Shown: positions 44,640 to 54,207, numbered from the stretch's first letter. The stretch is DNA of 64,000 nt from Nocardia fluminea (GCF_002846365.1 NZ_PJMW01000002.1:4030001-4094000), one strand, 5' to 3'. The notes: generated from the letters alone by a model not told the origin. A program made the numbers and translations.

Positions 44640-45371
44640 GTGGACGGTGTGAACGTGGCGCGAACGACACCGATCCGCGCGGGTGATCCGGGCTCGCGCC
44701 GCTGGTGGCCGGTGCTGGCTGCCGTGTCGTTCGCGCTCACCGGCTGCGCGCAGAGCGTCAGTGGGACACCGGTCGCCGAGAGCGCGGTGTCGGTGCGCCG
44801 GATCGAGGGTTCGCTGGCCGAGCTGCTGCCCGAGCCGTCGCGGTTCCCGGCCCGGTATCCGGCGGTGGTGCTGCCCCCGCAGGCAGCGACCGCGGCCGCG
44901 GGCGATCTCGACGGCGTGGGGGCGGGCGCGACCGTGAACCCGTCGACGTGCACGCCGCCCGAGCCCGAGCCCGGCGGGGAGCCCGCGGCGGTGGCGGTCG
45001 GGACCGACGACGCGAGCCGTTCCACGCTGACCGTCGAGCTGTCGCGCAGCGCCGAACCGGTGGCAGCGCTGCGCGATCAGCTCGGCGAGTGCGGGCTGAT
45101 CCAGGTCCGGCGGGCGGGGGCGGCGTCCACCGTCACGACCGCGCTCGACCGGGTGAGTCCCGCCGGTACCGACGATGCGATAGCGTTGCGGCGCACTGTG
45201 GTTCCCGAAGTCGGTGGTGCCGGGCTGACACAGACGATGCAGACGTCGATCGGGCAGATCGGCGACGTGCGCATCACGGTGACATCGATGACTTTCGGTG
45301 CGGGACAACCGGATACAGCCGCGGTGGACGAGATGTTCGCCACCACCGCCGCGGCCGTACGCGGTAGCTGA
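44640..45371 (+). CDS. Putative lipoprotein, DUF5642-like
   Basis: A 243-residue exported lipoprotein. A hydrophobic signal (VLAAVSFALTGC) ends in an LTGC lipobox near residue 37, followed by a Pro/Glu-rich stretch and a sensor-like beta-rich domain with two further cysteines. It resembles small actinobacterial DUF5642-type lipoproteins of unknown role. GTG 44640 has GGTGGGG a few bases upstream; GTG 44649 is the alternative. It is divergent from the PAC2 gene with a 223 bp gap. Confidence 0.75.
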   Translation: MDGVNVARTTPIRAGDPGSRRWWPVLAAVSFALTGCAQSVSGTPVAESAVSVRRIEGSLAELLPEPSRFPARYPAVVLPPQAATAAAGDLDGVGAGATVNPSTCTPPEPEPGGEPAAVAVGTDDASRSTLTVELSRSAEPVAALRDQLGECGLIQVRRAGAASTVTTALDRVSPAGTDDAIALRRTVVPEVGGAGLTQTMQTSIGQIGDVRITVTSMTFGAGQPDTAAVDEMFATTAAAVRGS

Positions 45372-45517
45372 AGCGCCTACCACCAGGCGGTGACAGATTC
45401 ACCCGCCGCGCGTGGCCGGGACCGGGGTTACTCCACAGCTTCAGCGCTACGCACAGGGCAATGGAAAGCCCAGGTCGGTGCGGCCGGTGTGCGGAAGCCG
45501 GCGGGCACCGTGGAGCC

Positions 45518-46684
45518 ATGACGCCTTCGACGAACCCCACCCGGCGGGCCGAGCGCACCGGCCCGTTTCCCCGCGCACTCGGCTGCGCCGAATCCACTCC
45601 CCGCTATCCCGGCGGACTGCCGCGCCCACCACTGCGGGTCGACGAACCCGGTGAACTCATCGCCGCCCTGCCCGCGATGCTCGGTTTCGTCCCCGAACGG
45701 TCCCTCGTCGTGGCCGTGCTGCACGAGGTGGCGGGCGGGGCGGCCGAAGCGATCGAGGCGGTCGTGCGCTTCGACCTCGACGTGGCCACCGACATCCGGC
45801 TCCTCGACCAGTTCACCGCCTGCCTGGCGTCGATCTGCCTGCGCGAGGAGGCGACCGGGGTACTCGCCGTCTTCGTCGAGGACCGAGCCGAGTTCGAGGG
45901 CGAGGAAGTCCTGCGGGCGGCGGAGCTGATCGATGCGTTGGCCGAGGACGGGATCGCGGTCCGGGGCGCCTGGTCGGTGCCCGCGATCGCGGCGGGGCAG
46001 CGCTACCGCAGTGTGTTCGGGACGGTCGGATCCGGTCTTGTCACCGATCCGTCCTCCTCGCTCGTCGCCGTGTCACATGTGCTGGAAGGCAAGCAGATTC
46101 GTGGTTCGCGCCGCGAGATGACGGCGCTGATGATTCCCGACGAACTGCTGGGCGCCCGGGTACGTGCCCAGCTCGGCCCGGCGGACGCGCGGTACCGGGC
46201 CGGGCTGGCGGCGGCGGCGCGCGCCGGGAACGCCGTCGCCTACCAGCGGCGGGCTCTGGAATGGGTGCTGTGGCAGATCGCCGACACCGCGTCCGGCGCA
46301 CCGCGTGCCGCCCGCGAACTCGCACGACTGGCCGCGACCCTGCGTGACCGGCCGATCCGCGATGCCGTGTACGGGCTCGCCGTGGGTGATCACGCCGAGG
46401 CCGCCGAGCGGCTGTGGGCGCAGCTGGTCAGGGCGGCATCCGGTACCGACCGGGCCGAAGCGGCCGCCCTGCTCGGTTTCAGCGCCTACCTGCGCGGCGA
46501 CGGGCCGTTCGCCGGCGTCGCTATCGCCGCCGCCGTGGAGGCCGACGCCGAGCACGCGATGGCGGTGCTGCTGGAGACCTCGCTACAGACCGGACTGCGG
46601 CCGGAACGGTTGCGCAGACTCGCGCTGTGTGGTCACCAGATCGCCGCCGACCTCGGGGTCGACATCGGCCCGATCACCCTGTGA
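45518..46684 (+). CDS. DUF4192 family protein
   Basis: A 388-residue cytoplasmic actinobacterial DUF4192 protein. Characteristic features are the start of the domain at LRVDEPGELIAALPAMLGFVPERSLVVAVL, a central RGSRREMTALM stretch, and the helical C-terminal part ending in tetratricopeptide-like ALLGFSAYLRGDG...AIAAAVEADAEHAMA. Function is unknown. ATG 45518 is preceded by GGAG. It is convergent with galE with only 10 bp between stops. Confidence 0.85.
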   Translation: MTPSTNPTRRAERTGPFPRALGCAESTPRYPGGLPRPPLRVDEPGELIAALPAMLGFVPERSLVVAVLHEVAGGAAEAIEAVVRFDLDVATDIRLLDQFTACLASICLREEATGVLAVFVEDRAEFEGEEVLRAAELIDALAEDGIAVRGAWSVPAIAAGQRYRSVFGTVGSGLVTDPSSSLVAVSHVLEGKQIRGSRREMTALMIPDELLGARVRAQLGPADARYRAGLAAAARAGNAVAYQRRALEWVLWQIADTASGAPRAARELARLAATLRDRPIRDAVYGLAVGDHAEAAERLWAQLVRAASGTDRAEAAALLGFSAYLRGDGPFAGVAIAAAVEADAEHAMAVLLETSLQTGLRPERLRRLALCGHQIAADLGVDIGPITL

Positions 46685-46694
46685 GGCGGGCATT

Positions 46695-47675
46695 TCAGCG
46701 AGCGCTGTGGGCCTTCGTGCCGAGGGAACGCAGGAAATCCCAGGCGTCGGAGACGATCTCGTCGAGATCGTTGTGCTCGGGCCGCCAGCCCAGCTCGGCC
46801 ACCGCGCGATCACTGGAGGCGATCAATACGGCCGGATCACCCGCGCGGCGCGGCGCGTCGATCGTCTCGATCGGCAGACCGGTGACCCGCTCGCACGCCG
46901 AGATCACTTCGCGCACCGAGAAACCCGTGCCCGAACCCAGGTTGCAGATCCGGTGCGTGCCCGGCTGCGACGACGACAGCGCGAGCAGATGCGCCTGCGC
47001 CAGGTCGCGGATGTGGATGTAGTCGCGCACGCACGTGCCGTCCGGCGTCGGCCAGTCGGTGCCGTACACCGAAATGGCCTTGCGGTGACCCAGTGCCACC
47101 TGCAACACGAGGGGAATCAGATGCGTTTCCACGACCCGGTTCTCGCCGAGCCCGGCATAAGCGCCCGCCACGTTGAAATAGCGCAGGCTGGTCGCGGCCA
47201 GATCGTGTGCCGCCGCGTAGGAGGTGATGGCGTGATCGATGGCCAGCTTGCTCGCGCCGTAGGGATTGGTGGGTCGGGTGGGCGAGGCCTCGGTGATCGG
47301 GACCTGCTCGGGCTCGCCGTACACCGCGGCGGTGGAGGAGAACACCAGCCGGGGGGTGGCGGTCTCACGGATCGCCTCGAGCAGCGTCAGCGTCTTCACG
47401 ACGTTGCCGTGCCAGTACTTCTCCGGCTTCTCCACCGACTCGCCGACCAGCGACTGCGCCGCGAAATGCAGTACACCGTCGAAGGATTCGGCGCGCAGCA
47501 GATCGGGAGCGGCGACAGCGATGTCGCCCTCGACGAATCGGGCACCGGCAGGCACACCGTCGGCGTTACCGGTCGAGAGGTCATCGACCACGACCACCTC
47601 GTGGCCCTCTTCGAGCAGCACGGCGGCGCAGCCGCCACCCACGTAGCCGGCGCCGCCGGTGACAAGGAGTTTCAC
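46695..47675 (-). CDS. galE: UDP-glucose 4-epimerase GalE
   Basis: A 326-residue extended SDR. It has the NAD loop TGGAGYVG (residues 6-13), the catalytic Ser/Thr block [10 protein letters not shown] and the YxxxK motif in NPYGASK. It interconverts UDP-glucose and UDP-galactose, supplying galactose and, in this group, arabinogalactan precursors. It starts 3 bp after the ideR stop, so the two are co-transcribed, the arrangement known for dtxR-galE in Corynebacterium. Confidence 0.93.
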   Translation of the reverse strand: MKLLVTGGAGYVGGGCAAVLLEEGHEVVVVDDLSTGNADGVPAGARFVEGDIAVAAPDLLRAESFDGVLHFAAQSLVGESVEKPEKYWHGNVVKTLTLLEAIRETATPRLVFSSTAAVYGEPEQVPITEASPTRPTNPYGASKLAIDHAITSYAAAHDLAATSLRYFNVAGAYAGLGENRVVETHLIPLVLQVALGHRKAISVYGTDWPTPDGTCVRDYIHIRDLAQAHLLALSSSQPGTHRICNLGSGTGFSVREVISACERVTGLPIETIDAPRRAGDPAVLIASSDRAVAELGWRPEHNDLDEIVSDAWDFLRSLGTKAHSAR

Positions 47676-47678
47676 GTA

Positions 47679-48365
47679 TCAGACCAGCCTCACCTGGACG
47701 GCGTGCGCCATCTCTTCGGACAGTTCGAAACCGTTGTGACCCGGCACCGTGATCAGTACCGCACCCGGCTTGGTCTCCACGGTAACGCGTGCGTCGGGCA
47801 CCACGCCCGCCTCACGCAGCCGCCCGATGACCTCCGGGTCGGTCTGGATGTGCTCGGCCAGCCTGCGCACGACCACCGCGTGCAGCGCGCCGTTGGGCAG
47901 ATCGGAGAGCCGGATCAGCTTCTCCTCGGCGGCGGGCGTGTCGTCGAGGCCCAGTTCGTCCAGTCCGGGGATGGGGTTGCCGTAGGGCGAGGTCGTCGGG
48001 TGGTTGAGCACCTCGATCAGGCGGCGCTCCACCTCCTCGCTCATCACGTGCTCCCAGCGACACGCCTCGGCGTGGACGTTCTCCCAGTCCAAACCGATGA
48101 TGTCGACCAGCAACCGCTCGGCGAGCCGGTGCTTGCGCATCACCGACACCGCCATGGAACGGCCCTTGTCGGTGAGCTCGAGATGGCGGTCGCCCGCGAC
48201 GAGCAACAGGCCGTCGCGCTCCATCCGCGCGACCGTCTGGCTCACCGTCGGACCACTCTGCTCGAGGCGTTCGGCGATGCGCGCCCGCAAGGGCACCACG
48301 CCCTCTTCCTCGAGGTCGTAGATGGTACGGAGATACATCTCCGTGGTGTCGACCAGATCCTTCAC
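47679..48365 (-). CDS. ideR: Iron-dependent transcriptional regulator IdeR/DtxR
   Basis: A 228-residue DtxR-family repressor closely matching mycobacterial IdeR. An N-terminal winged helix starts KDLVDTTEMYLRTIYDLEEEG with Met10, the metal-binding segment EACRWEHVMSEEVE holds Cys102, Glu105 and His106, and a C-terminal SH3-like domain ends in EMAHAVQVRLV. With Fe2+ it represses siderophore and uptake genes and activates storage genes. GTG 48365 matches the family N-terminus; the frame is open to 48386 without similarity. No clear iron box was found in this window. Confidence 0.96.
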   Translation of the reverse strand: MKDLVDTTEMYLRTIYDLEEEGVVPLRARIAERLEQSGPTVSQTVARMERDGLLLVAGDRHLELTDKGRSMAVSVMRKHRLAERLLVDIIGLDWENVHAEACRWEHVMSEEVERRLIEVLNHPTTSPYGNPIPGLDELGLDDTPAAEEKLIRLSDLPNGALHAVVVRRLAEHIQTDPEVIGRLREAGVVPDARVTVETKPGAVLITVPGHNGFELSEEMAHAVQVRLV

Positions 48366-48494
48366 CTGATACCCCTTCGTCAGCACGAATTCTACCCACG
48401 CGCGAACGCCGGTCCGCCCGTCGGACCAGCGGCCCTATTTCTACTGCATGTCAACGCCACACGGGGGCTGCTGCTTCCGGCTAGCGTGGCGACC

Positions 48495-49736
48495 ATGGTC
48501 ACGTCGCCGCGCAGCGAAACCAGTGGGACCGTCGTGTGGACCGAGCGATTCCTCGGCTACACCTGGAGTCCGGAGCATCCGATGAAGCCGGCGCGCCTGC
48601 AATACACCATGTCGCTGGCCCAAAGCCTAGGTCTTCTCGAAGGTGTCGAGCCGCTGGCACCCGACGCGGCCACCCCGTCCGACCTGATGCGGGTCCACAG
48701 TGGCTCCTACATCGAGGCGGTGCGCCGGGCCGGGCAGGGGCCGCCGACGCCCGAGGACGCCCTCTACGGGCTCGGGACAGCCGACAATCCGGTGTTCCCG
48801 CGGATGCACGAGGCGGCGTCGGTGATCGTGGGCGGCACTCTCGCCGCCGCGCGGGAGATCGCGGCGGGCCGCACCCGGCGGGCGGTGAGCATCGGGGGTG
48901 GAATGCACCACGCCATGCCGAATTCGGCGGCGGGGTTCTGTGTCTACAACGATGCCGCGATCGCCATCTCGTGGCTGCTCGACCACGGCTTCGACCGCAT
49001 CGCCTACCTCGATGTCGACGTCCATCACGGCGACGGGGTACAGCACGCGTTCTACGCCGATCCCCGGGTGCTCACGGTGTCGATGCATCAGCACCCGGCG
49101 ACATTGTGGCCCTATACCGGCTGGCCGGAGGAGACCGGAGTCGGGGCAGCCGAGGGCACCTCGATCAATCTGCCGCTGCTGCCCGGCACCCGGGACGTGC
49201 AGTGGCTCAGAGGTTTTCACGCGGTGGTGCCCGGGGCGGTGGCCGCGTTCCGGCCGCAGATCATCGTCAGCCAGTGCGGCGTCGACACCCATCGCGAAGA
49301 TCCGCTGGCCGATCTGGAACTCACCGTGGACGGTCAGCGCGCGGCCTTCCTCGCGATGCGCGACCTCGCCGACGAACACGCCGAAGGACGCTGGCTGGCC
49401 ATCGGCGGCGGCGGCTACGGCGTGGTGCGGGTGGTGCCGCGCGCCTGGACGCACCTGCTCGCCGCGGCACTGGACCGGCCGCTCGCCCCCGAGACACCGG
49501 TGCCCGCGGACTGGATCGACCAGGTACGAGCGTCCGCACCGCGCGTGCAACCACCCATGACCATGGGTGACGGCGGCGACACGGCCTTCCGCCCCTGGGA
49601 CGGACCCGGCGGCACACCCGAGATAGGCGACGCGGGCCAGATCCGCGCGCAACGCGCGGTCGACACCGCCATCACGGCTACCCGGCGGGCCACCTTCGGC
49701 CTGCTCGGGCTCGATCCGGAGGACCCTCGTGACTGA
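48495..49736 (+). CDS. acuC: Acetoin-utilisation-type deacetylase AcuC (HDAC class I fold)
   Basis: A 413-residue zinc-dependent deacetylase. It has the catalytic His pair in GGGMHHAMPNSAAGFCVYND, the zinc-binding DVDVHHGDG (Asp and His), the third ligand Asp in QCGVDTHREDPL, and GGGGYG near residue 310. AcuC removes acetyl groups from lysines of proteins such as acetyl-CoA synthetase. ATG 48495 is the likeliest start, although the ribosome-binding site is weak; GTG 48486 is possible. It overlaps the following acetyltransferase-fusion gene by 8 bp, suggesting a writer/eraser pair. Confidence 0.9.
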   Translation: MVTSPRSETSGTVVWTERFLGYTWSPEHPMKPARLQYTMSLAQSLGLLEGVEPLAPDAATPSDLMRVHSGSYIEAVRRAGQGPPTPEDALYGLGTADNPVFPRMHEAASVIVGGTLAAAREIAAGRTRRAVSIGGGMHHAMPNSAAGFCVYNDAAIAISWLLDHGFDRIAYLDVDVHHGDGVQHAFYADPRVLTVSMHQHPATLWPYTGWPEETGVGAAEGTSINLPLLPGTRDVQWLRGFHAVVPGAVAAFRPQIIVSQCGVDTHREDPLADLELTVDGQRAAFLAMRDLADEHAEGRWLAIGGGGYGVVRVVPRAWTHLLAAALDRPLAPETPVPADWIDQVRASAPRVQPPMTMGDGGDTAFRPWDGPGGTPEIGDAGQIRAQRAVDTAITATRRATFGLLGLDPEDPRD

Positions 49737-52700
49737 GCCACTGCTACCCGATACCTCGGACACGCCCGCGAATCCGCCTGCGCCGCCCCAGCATTGGTAC
49801 GGCGATGTGCTCGCCGCCGACGGTGGCGTGGTCCGGGTGCGCCCCATCGTGCCCGCCGACGCCGACGCGCTCGCCGCCTTTCACACCGGTCTGTCCGATC
49901 GCACCCGGTATCTGCGCTATTTCGGTCCGTACCCGCAGATCTCGCCCAAGGACATGTACCGCACCACCCACGTCGACTACCGCGATCGGGTCGGTCTCGT
50001 CGCGGTGCTCGGCACGGCGATCATCGGCGTTGCCCGCTACGAATTGCTCGCCCGGCAGGGCCCACGCGCGGCCGAGGTCGCGTTCGTGGTCGCCGACGAG
50101 CACCAGGGGCGTGGGTTGGGCTCGGTGCTGCTCGAACACCTCGCCGGTGCCGCCGCCGAGAACGAGGTGGTGGCTTTCGTCGCCGAGGTGCTGGCCGAGA
50201 ACGAGGCCATGATCACGGTCTTCCGCGAGGCCGGCTACCAGCTACAGCGCAGCCGTGACGGTTCCGAGGTCCACCTCGAATTCGCCATCGACCCCACCGA
50301 AGCGTTGCGCACCGTGCGGGATTCGCGCGAGGCCGCCTCGGAAGCACGCAGTGTCGGCAATCTGCTCGCGCCCCGCTCGGTCGCGGTGATCGGCGCCTCA
50401 CCGGAGCAGACCCGGGTGGGCGGCGCGGTACTGGCGAATCTGCTGGCAGGCGGTTTCAGCGGGCCCGTGTTCCCGGTGAACCTGCACCGGCGCTCGGTTC
50501 GCGGTGTGCGCGCCTACGCCACGGTGAGCGAGATCCCCGACGAGGTGGACCTGGCGGTGGTGGCCGTGCCCCCCGCCGCGATCGGCGCGGTCCTCGACGA
50601 CTGCATGGCCAAGGGGGTCAAGGGCCTGATCGTGCTGACAGCGGGCTTCGGCGAGACCGGGGCGGCCGGATTGGCCGCGGAACACGACCTGGTCGCGGCG
50701 GCGCGTGGGCACGGGATGCGAGTGGTCGGCCCCAGCGCGCTCGGCATCGCCAACACCGACCCGGCCGTCGGCCTCAACGCGACGTTGGCCCCCGTACTTC
50801 CCCAACGCGGCCGCATCGGCTTCTTCTGCCAATCCGGCCCGCTCGGCGCGGCGATCCTCGGCGAGGCCGCGGCCCGCAACCTTGGCCTGTCGACCTTCGT
50901 CTCGGCGGGAAACCGGGCCGACGTCTCGGGCAACGACCTGCTCCAGTACTGGGACACCGCCGCCGACACCGAGGTGATCCTGCTGTATCTGGAGAGCTTC
51001 GGTAACCCGCGCAAGTTCTCCCGGCTGGCCCGCCGGGTGGCTCGTGGCAAACCGATCGTCGCGGTGAGCAGCGGCCGCCTCGCCGCCGGCGCCGACATGG
51101 ACCGCATCGTGGTCCGCGACCTCTTCGGCCAGGCCGGGATCATCCAGGTCGACTCCATTTCCGAACTGTTCGATTGCGCCGCCCTGCTGGCCTGTCAGCC
51201 GCTACCGAAGGGCCCCCGGGTCGCGGTGGTCGGCAACAGCGCCGCGCTGAACTGGCTGGCGATCGACGCCGCGCGCAGTGAGGGGCTGCGGGTGCACCGC
51301 CCCGTCACCGCCGCCGACCGAGGTCCCGGAGCCCGCCCGACCGAACGCGGGGTGCGAAGCGGGCAACCGCTAGACCCGGACACGCAGAGCGCTCGACCGC
51401 AGGAGCGCGTCGAGCGAGGCACGGATCGTGCCGGGCGAACCTGGGGTTTGCTCGGTGTCCGGCGGGGAAGCCGGGGCGCGGGGAACGCCGGGTCGCCAGA
51501 CCGTCCCGACAGTGCGGGGTCGACGGACCGGCCCCGGCGTAGTACCGGGTCGACTGACCGGTCCAGGGGTAGCGCCGGGTCGACTGACCGGACCGGGGGG
51601 AGCGCTGGGTCCACCGACCGGATGGGGGGTAGCGCTGGGCCGGCTGATCGGTCCAGTGGCAGCGTTGGGTCGGCTGACCGGACCAGTGGCAGCGTTGGAT
51701 CGGCTGACCGGTCCCCGGGCAGCGCCGGGTCGACTGACCGGACCGGGGACAACACAGGGCCGACTGACTGGGCTGGAGACGGCACCAACTCACCCGACCG
51801 GACCGAGGGCGCCGTCGGGCCGATCTCGCAGATGGCCGACAGTGCGATCGTGGACGGGCCGGTGGATCTCGGACCGGAGGCAACACCCGCCGACTACCGG
51901 GAAGCGGTCCTCGCCGCGCTGCGCAGCGACGAGGTCGACGCGGTGATCGTAGTGGTCGCCCCGCCTGTTCCGGTGCCGATGGAAGGCTTCGGGGACGCCT
52001 TGCGGGCGGCTGCCGCGGCGGCGCCGGGGAAGCCGGTGCTCACCACGTTCGTCGCGGAGTCGGGCATCCCGCGACAGTTGGCGGTCCGTACCACCGCGGG
52101 TGCGCCGGCGCGGGGGTCCATCCCGTCCTATCCGGACCCGGAGCGAGCCGCACGGGCGCTGGCCAGGGTCGACCGGTACGCGCGCTGGCGGGATCGGCCG
52201 ATCTCACCCGTAGTGCGCCCGCCCGGTATCGACACCGCGGCCGCGGCGGCGCTGGTGGAGGGGTGGCTCGCCGAATCGGGCGGGCGGTGGCTCACCGACG
52301 AGGAGGCGGTGCGGCTGCTCGGGTGCTACGGCATCGACGTGGTCGAGTTCCGGGCGGTCCGCGACGCCGAACAGGCGGTCGCCGCGGCCGAGGAACTCGG
52401 GTTTCCGGTCGCGGCGAAGGCCACGGGGGAGCTGTGGCGGCGCCGGCCGGATCTGATCGGCGTGCGCTTGGACCTGTGGGGTCCCGACGCGGTCCGGCAG
52501 GCCTACACCGATCTGGTGCAGATCTGCGGCGATCCGCTGCTGCACGTGCAGAAGATGGCGACCAAGGGCGTCGGCTGCGTGCTGCGCGTCACCGACGACC
52601 CCTCGTTCGGGTCGGTCATCCAATTCGGCCTGTCCGGCATGATCATCGACCTGCTCGGCGACCGCGCCTATCGGGCCCTGCCGCTGACCGAGGAGGAAGC

Positions 52701-52953
52701 CACCGCGCTCATCGATGCCCCGCGCGCGGCGCCACTGCTGTCGGACGGCCCGGGCAGAGTGGGTGTCGACAAGGCGGCCCTGGCCGAGCTGGCCCAGCGC
52801 ATTTCGGCCCTGTTCGACGACATCCCCCAGATGCGCGAACTCTCCTGCGACCCCGTACTCGCGGCCGCCGCCTCGGCGGAGATCATCTACGCCCGCGCGC
52901 GCATCGGCCCCGAACCCAGCCGCTTCGATACCGGCCCCCGCCGGCTGGCCTGA
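49729..52953 (+). CDS. GNAT acetyltransferase-acyl-CoA synthetase (NDP-forming)-like fusion, Pat-like
   Basis: A 1074-residue protein. Residues about 25-190 form a GNAT domain (DEHQGRGLGSVLLEHL acetyl-CoA loop). Residues 205-330 are a CoA-binding Rossmann domain (APRSVAVIGAS) and 340-520 a succinyl-CoA-ligase-like domain, followed by an inserted low-complexity stretch at about 526-706. The rest of the ligase domain spans about 706-800 and an ATP-grasp domain about 815-1060. Bacterial Pat lysine acetyltransferases have the same two parts, in the order ligase-GNAT or GNAT-ligase. The SHTG(A/S)L phosphohistidine loop of active NDP-forming synthetases is missing (GRLAAGADMDRIVV instead), so the ligase half is probably regulatory. 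GTG 49729 overlaps acuC. The insert consists largely of 30 bp tandem repeats. Confidence 0.88.
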   Translation: MTEPLLPDTSDTPANPPAPPQHWYGDVLAADGGVVRVRPIVPADADALAAFHTGLSDRTRYLRYFGPYPQISPKDMYRTTHVDYRDRVGLVAVLGTAIIGVARYELLARQGPRAAEVAFVVADEHQGRGLGSVLLEHLAGAAAENEVVAFVAEVLAENEAMITVFREAGYQLQRSRDGSEVHLEFAIDPTEALRTVRDSREAASEARSVGNLLAPRSVAVIGASPEQTRVGGAVLANLLAGGFSGPVFPVNLHRRSVRGVRAYATVSEIPDEVDLAVVAVPPAAIGAVLDDCMAKGVKGLIVLTAGFGETGAAGLAAEHDLVAAARGHGMRVVGPSALGIANTDPAVGLNATLAPVLPQRGRIGFFCQSGPLGAAILGEAAARNLGLSTFVSAGNRADVSGNDLLQYWDTAADTEVILLYLESFGNPRKFSRLARRVARGKPIVAVSSGRLAAGADMDRIVVRDLFGQAGIIQVDSISELFDCAALLACQPLPKGPRVAVVGNSAALNWLAIDAARSEGLRVHRPVTAADRGPGARPTERGVRSGQPLDPDTQSARPQERVERGTDRAGRTWGLLGVRRGSRGAGNAGSPDRPDSAGSTDRPRRSTGSTDRSRGSAGSTDRTGGSAGSTDRMGGSAGPADRSSGSVGSADRTSGSVGSADRSPGSAGSTDRTGDNTGPTDWAGDGTNSPDRTEGAVGPISQMADSAIVDGPVDLGPEATPADYREAVLAALRSDEVDAVIVVVAPPVPVPMEGFGDALRAAAAAAPGKPVLTTFVAESGIPRQLAVRTTAGAPARGSIPSYPDPERAARALARVDRYARWRDRPISPVVRPPGIDTAAAAALVEGWLAESGGRWLTDEEAVRLLGCYGIDVVEFRAVRDAEQAVAAAEELGFPVAAKATGELWRRRPDLIGVRLDLWGPDAVRQAYTDLVQICGDPLLHVQKMATKGVGCVLRVTDDPSFGSVIQFGLSGMIIDLLGDRAYRALPLTEEEATALIDAPRAAPLLSDGPGRVGVDKAALAELAQRISALFDDIPQMRELSCDPVLAAAASAEIIYARARIGPEPSRFDTGPRRLA
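51481..51830 (+). repeat. In-frame 30 bp minisatellite, about 11 imperfect copies
   Basis: A 30 bp unit (type GGGTCGACTGACCGGACCGGG plus about 9 further bases, here split by copy) is repeated head to tail about eleven times with no spacers. Each copy encodes ten residues of the type GSTDRTGGSA; variants include GSADRTSGSV and GPADRSSGSV. Length is a multiple of three throughout, so copy-number change keeps the reading frame. Repeats in the middle (51540-51760) are most alike; those at the ends have drifted. Confidence 0.92.
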
Positions 52954-52976
52954 GCGGGTGGACGGGCGGAACGAAC

Positions 52977-53032
52977 AACGCCGACCGGCTCGCGACCCGG
53001 AGGGGAGGGGTTCGCGGTCGCCGGTCGGCGTT
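52977..53032. terminator. Bidirectional hairpin terminator between convergent genes
   Basis: AACGCCGACCGGC (52977-52989) and its perfect complement GCCGGTCGGCGTT (53020-53032) form a 13 bp stem with a 30-base internal part. It lies between the stops of the acetyltransferase fusion and sigB. On both strands the stem ends with TT or TTT, helping termination in both directions. Confidence 0.8.
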
Positions 53033-53069
53033 TCGGCAGACGACCCCGCGGGGCCGTCGAGTTCTCGGA

Positions 53070-54038
53070 TCAGCTGGCGTAGGCGCGCAAGCGGTCGGCG
53101 CGGTCGCCCTTGCGCAGCTTGGACATGACCTCGCGCTCGATCTGGCGGACCCGCTCACGGGACAGGCCGAAGAGCTTGCCGATCTGGTCCAGGGTGCGCG
53201 GCTGGCCGTCGTCGAGACCGAAGCGCAGGCGGATGACCTGCTGCTCGCGCTCGTCGAGGGTGGCCAGGACGCTGCGCACGTCGTGGTGCAGCAGGCCGGC
53301 GATGACGGCGCTCTCGGCGGAGGTGGCCTCGGAATCCTCGATGAAGTCACCGAGGGGAGCCTCCTCGTCGTTGCCGACGGGCATGTCCAGGCTCACCGGG
53401 TCACGGCTGTGGTCGAGCAGGTCGGCGATCTTCTCCACCGGGATGCCCGACTCGTTGGCGAGTTCGGCGTCGGTGGCCTCGCGGCCGAGCTGCTGATGCA
53501 GTTCACGCTTGATCCTGGCCAGCTTGTTCACCTGTTCGACCAGGTGCACGGGCAGCCGGATGGTGCGGCTCTGATCGGCCATGCCACGGGTGATGGCCTG
53601 ACGGATCCACCAGGTGGCGTAGGTGGAGAACTTGAAGCCCTTGGCGTAGTCGAACTTCTCCATCGCGCGGATCAGTCCGAGGTTGCCCTCCTGGATGAGG
53701 TCGAGCAGCGGCATGCCGCGACCCGTGTAGCGCTTGGCCAGGGATACGACCAGACGCAGGTTGGCCTCGAGCAGGTGCGAGCGGGCGGCGGAACCCTCGC
53801 GAACCAGAATCGCCAGATCGCGCTTGCGAGCCGCCGTCAACCGCTTACCGGTTGACAGCAGGTTCTGGGCATACAGGCCCGCCTCGATGCGCTTGGCCAA
53901 TTCGACCTCGTCGGCCGCCGTGAGCAGTGCCGTGCGTCCGATGCCGTTGAGGTACACGCGTACCAGATCGGCTGCGGGGCTCTGGGCGTCGATATCGGCC
54001 TCGCTGGGGCGCAAACGAGTGGTGGCGGGGCTTGTCAT
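53070..54038 (-). CDS. sigB: RNA polymerase sigma factor SigB (group 2)
   Basis: A 322-residue sigma-70 group 2 factor, the length of mycobacterial SigB and lacking the long N-terminal region of the primary factor. Region 1.2 is [16 protein letters not shown], region 2 is [32 protein letters not shown] (shortened here as [11 protein letters not shown]...GNLGLIRA) with [13 protein letters not shown], and region 4 is [20 protein letters not shown]. SigB governs general stress and stationary-phase genes. ATG 54038 follows GGAGG. An ECF-type promoter is visible upstream. Confidence 0.93.
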   Translation of the reverse strand: MTSPATTRLRPSEADIDAQSPAADLVRVYLNGIGRTALLTAADEVELAKRIEAGLYAQNLLSTGKRLTAARKRDLAILVREGSAARSHLLEANLRLVVSLAKRYTGRGMPLLDLIQEGNLGLIRAMEKFDYAKGFKFSTYATWWIRQAITRGMADQSRTIRLPVHLVEQVNKLARIKRELHQQLGREATDAELANESGIPVEKIADLLDHSRDPVSLDMPVGNDEEAPLGDFIEDSEATSAESAVIAGLLHHDVRSVLATLDEREQQVIRLRFGLDDGQPRTLDQIGKLFGLSRERVRQIEREVMSKLRKGDRADRLRAYAS

Positions 54039-54070
54039 GACTTGCCTCCTGTCGGTGGTGTCTCACTCCG

Positions 54071-54100
54071 ATCAACGGACCCGACTTAGAGAAAGTTCCC
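54071..54100 (-). promoter_or_regulatory. Candidate ECF (SigE/SigH-type) promoter of sigB
   Basis: On the minus strand, GGGAAC (54095-54100) is followed after 18 bp by GTTGAT (54071-54076), 33 bp before the sigB ATG. This matches the GGAAC...GTT pattern of SigE/SigH promoters. Transcription of mycobacterial sigB by such stress sigma factors is known; here it is inferred by motif. Confidence 0.55.
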
Positions 54101-54207
54101 GATCCCGCGGTCGATAAACCGCTCTGAGCTGCTGGTTCCCACCCCAACGGCTGAGAAGTTCCTGAGAAGAGCGCCGTGGCCGGAACTCGCCGCCACCGCG
54201 GGGCGGT

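Noticed and set aside
51481..51830. CRISPR array
   Set aside because: The 30 bp units are directly adjacent with no spacers, imperfect, in frame within a protein, and no cas genes are present.
49729..52953. Active ADP-forming acetyl-CoA synthetase
   Set aside because: The phosphohistidine loop is missing and a GNAT domain is fused, so a Pat-like acetyltransferase is more likely.
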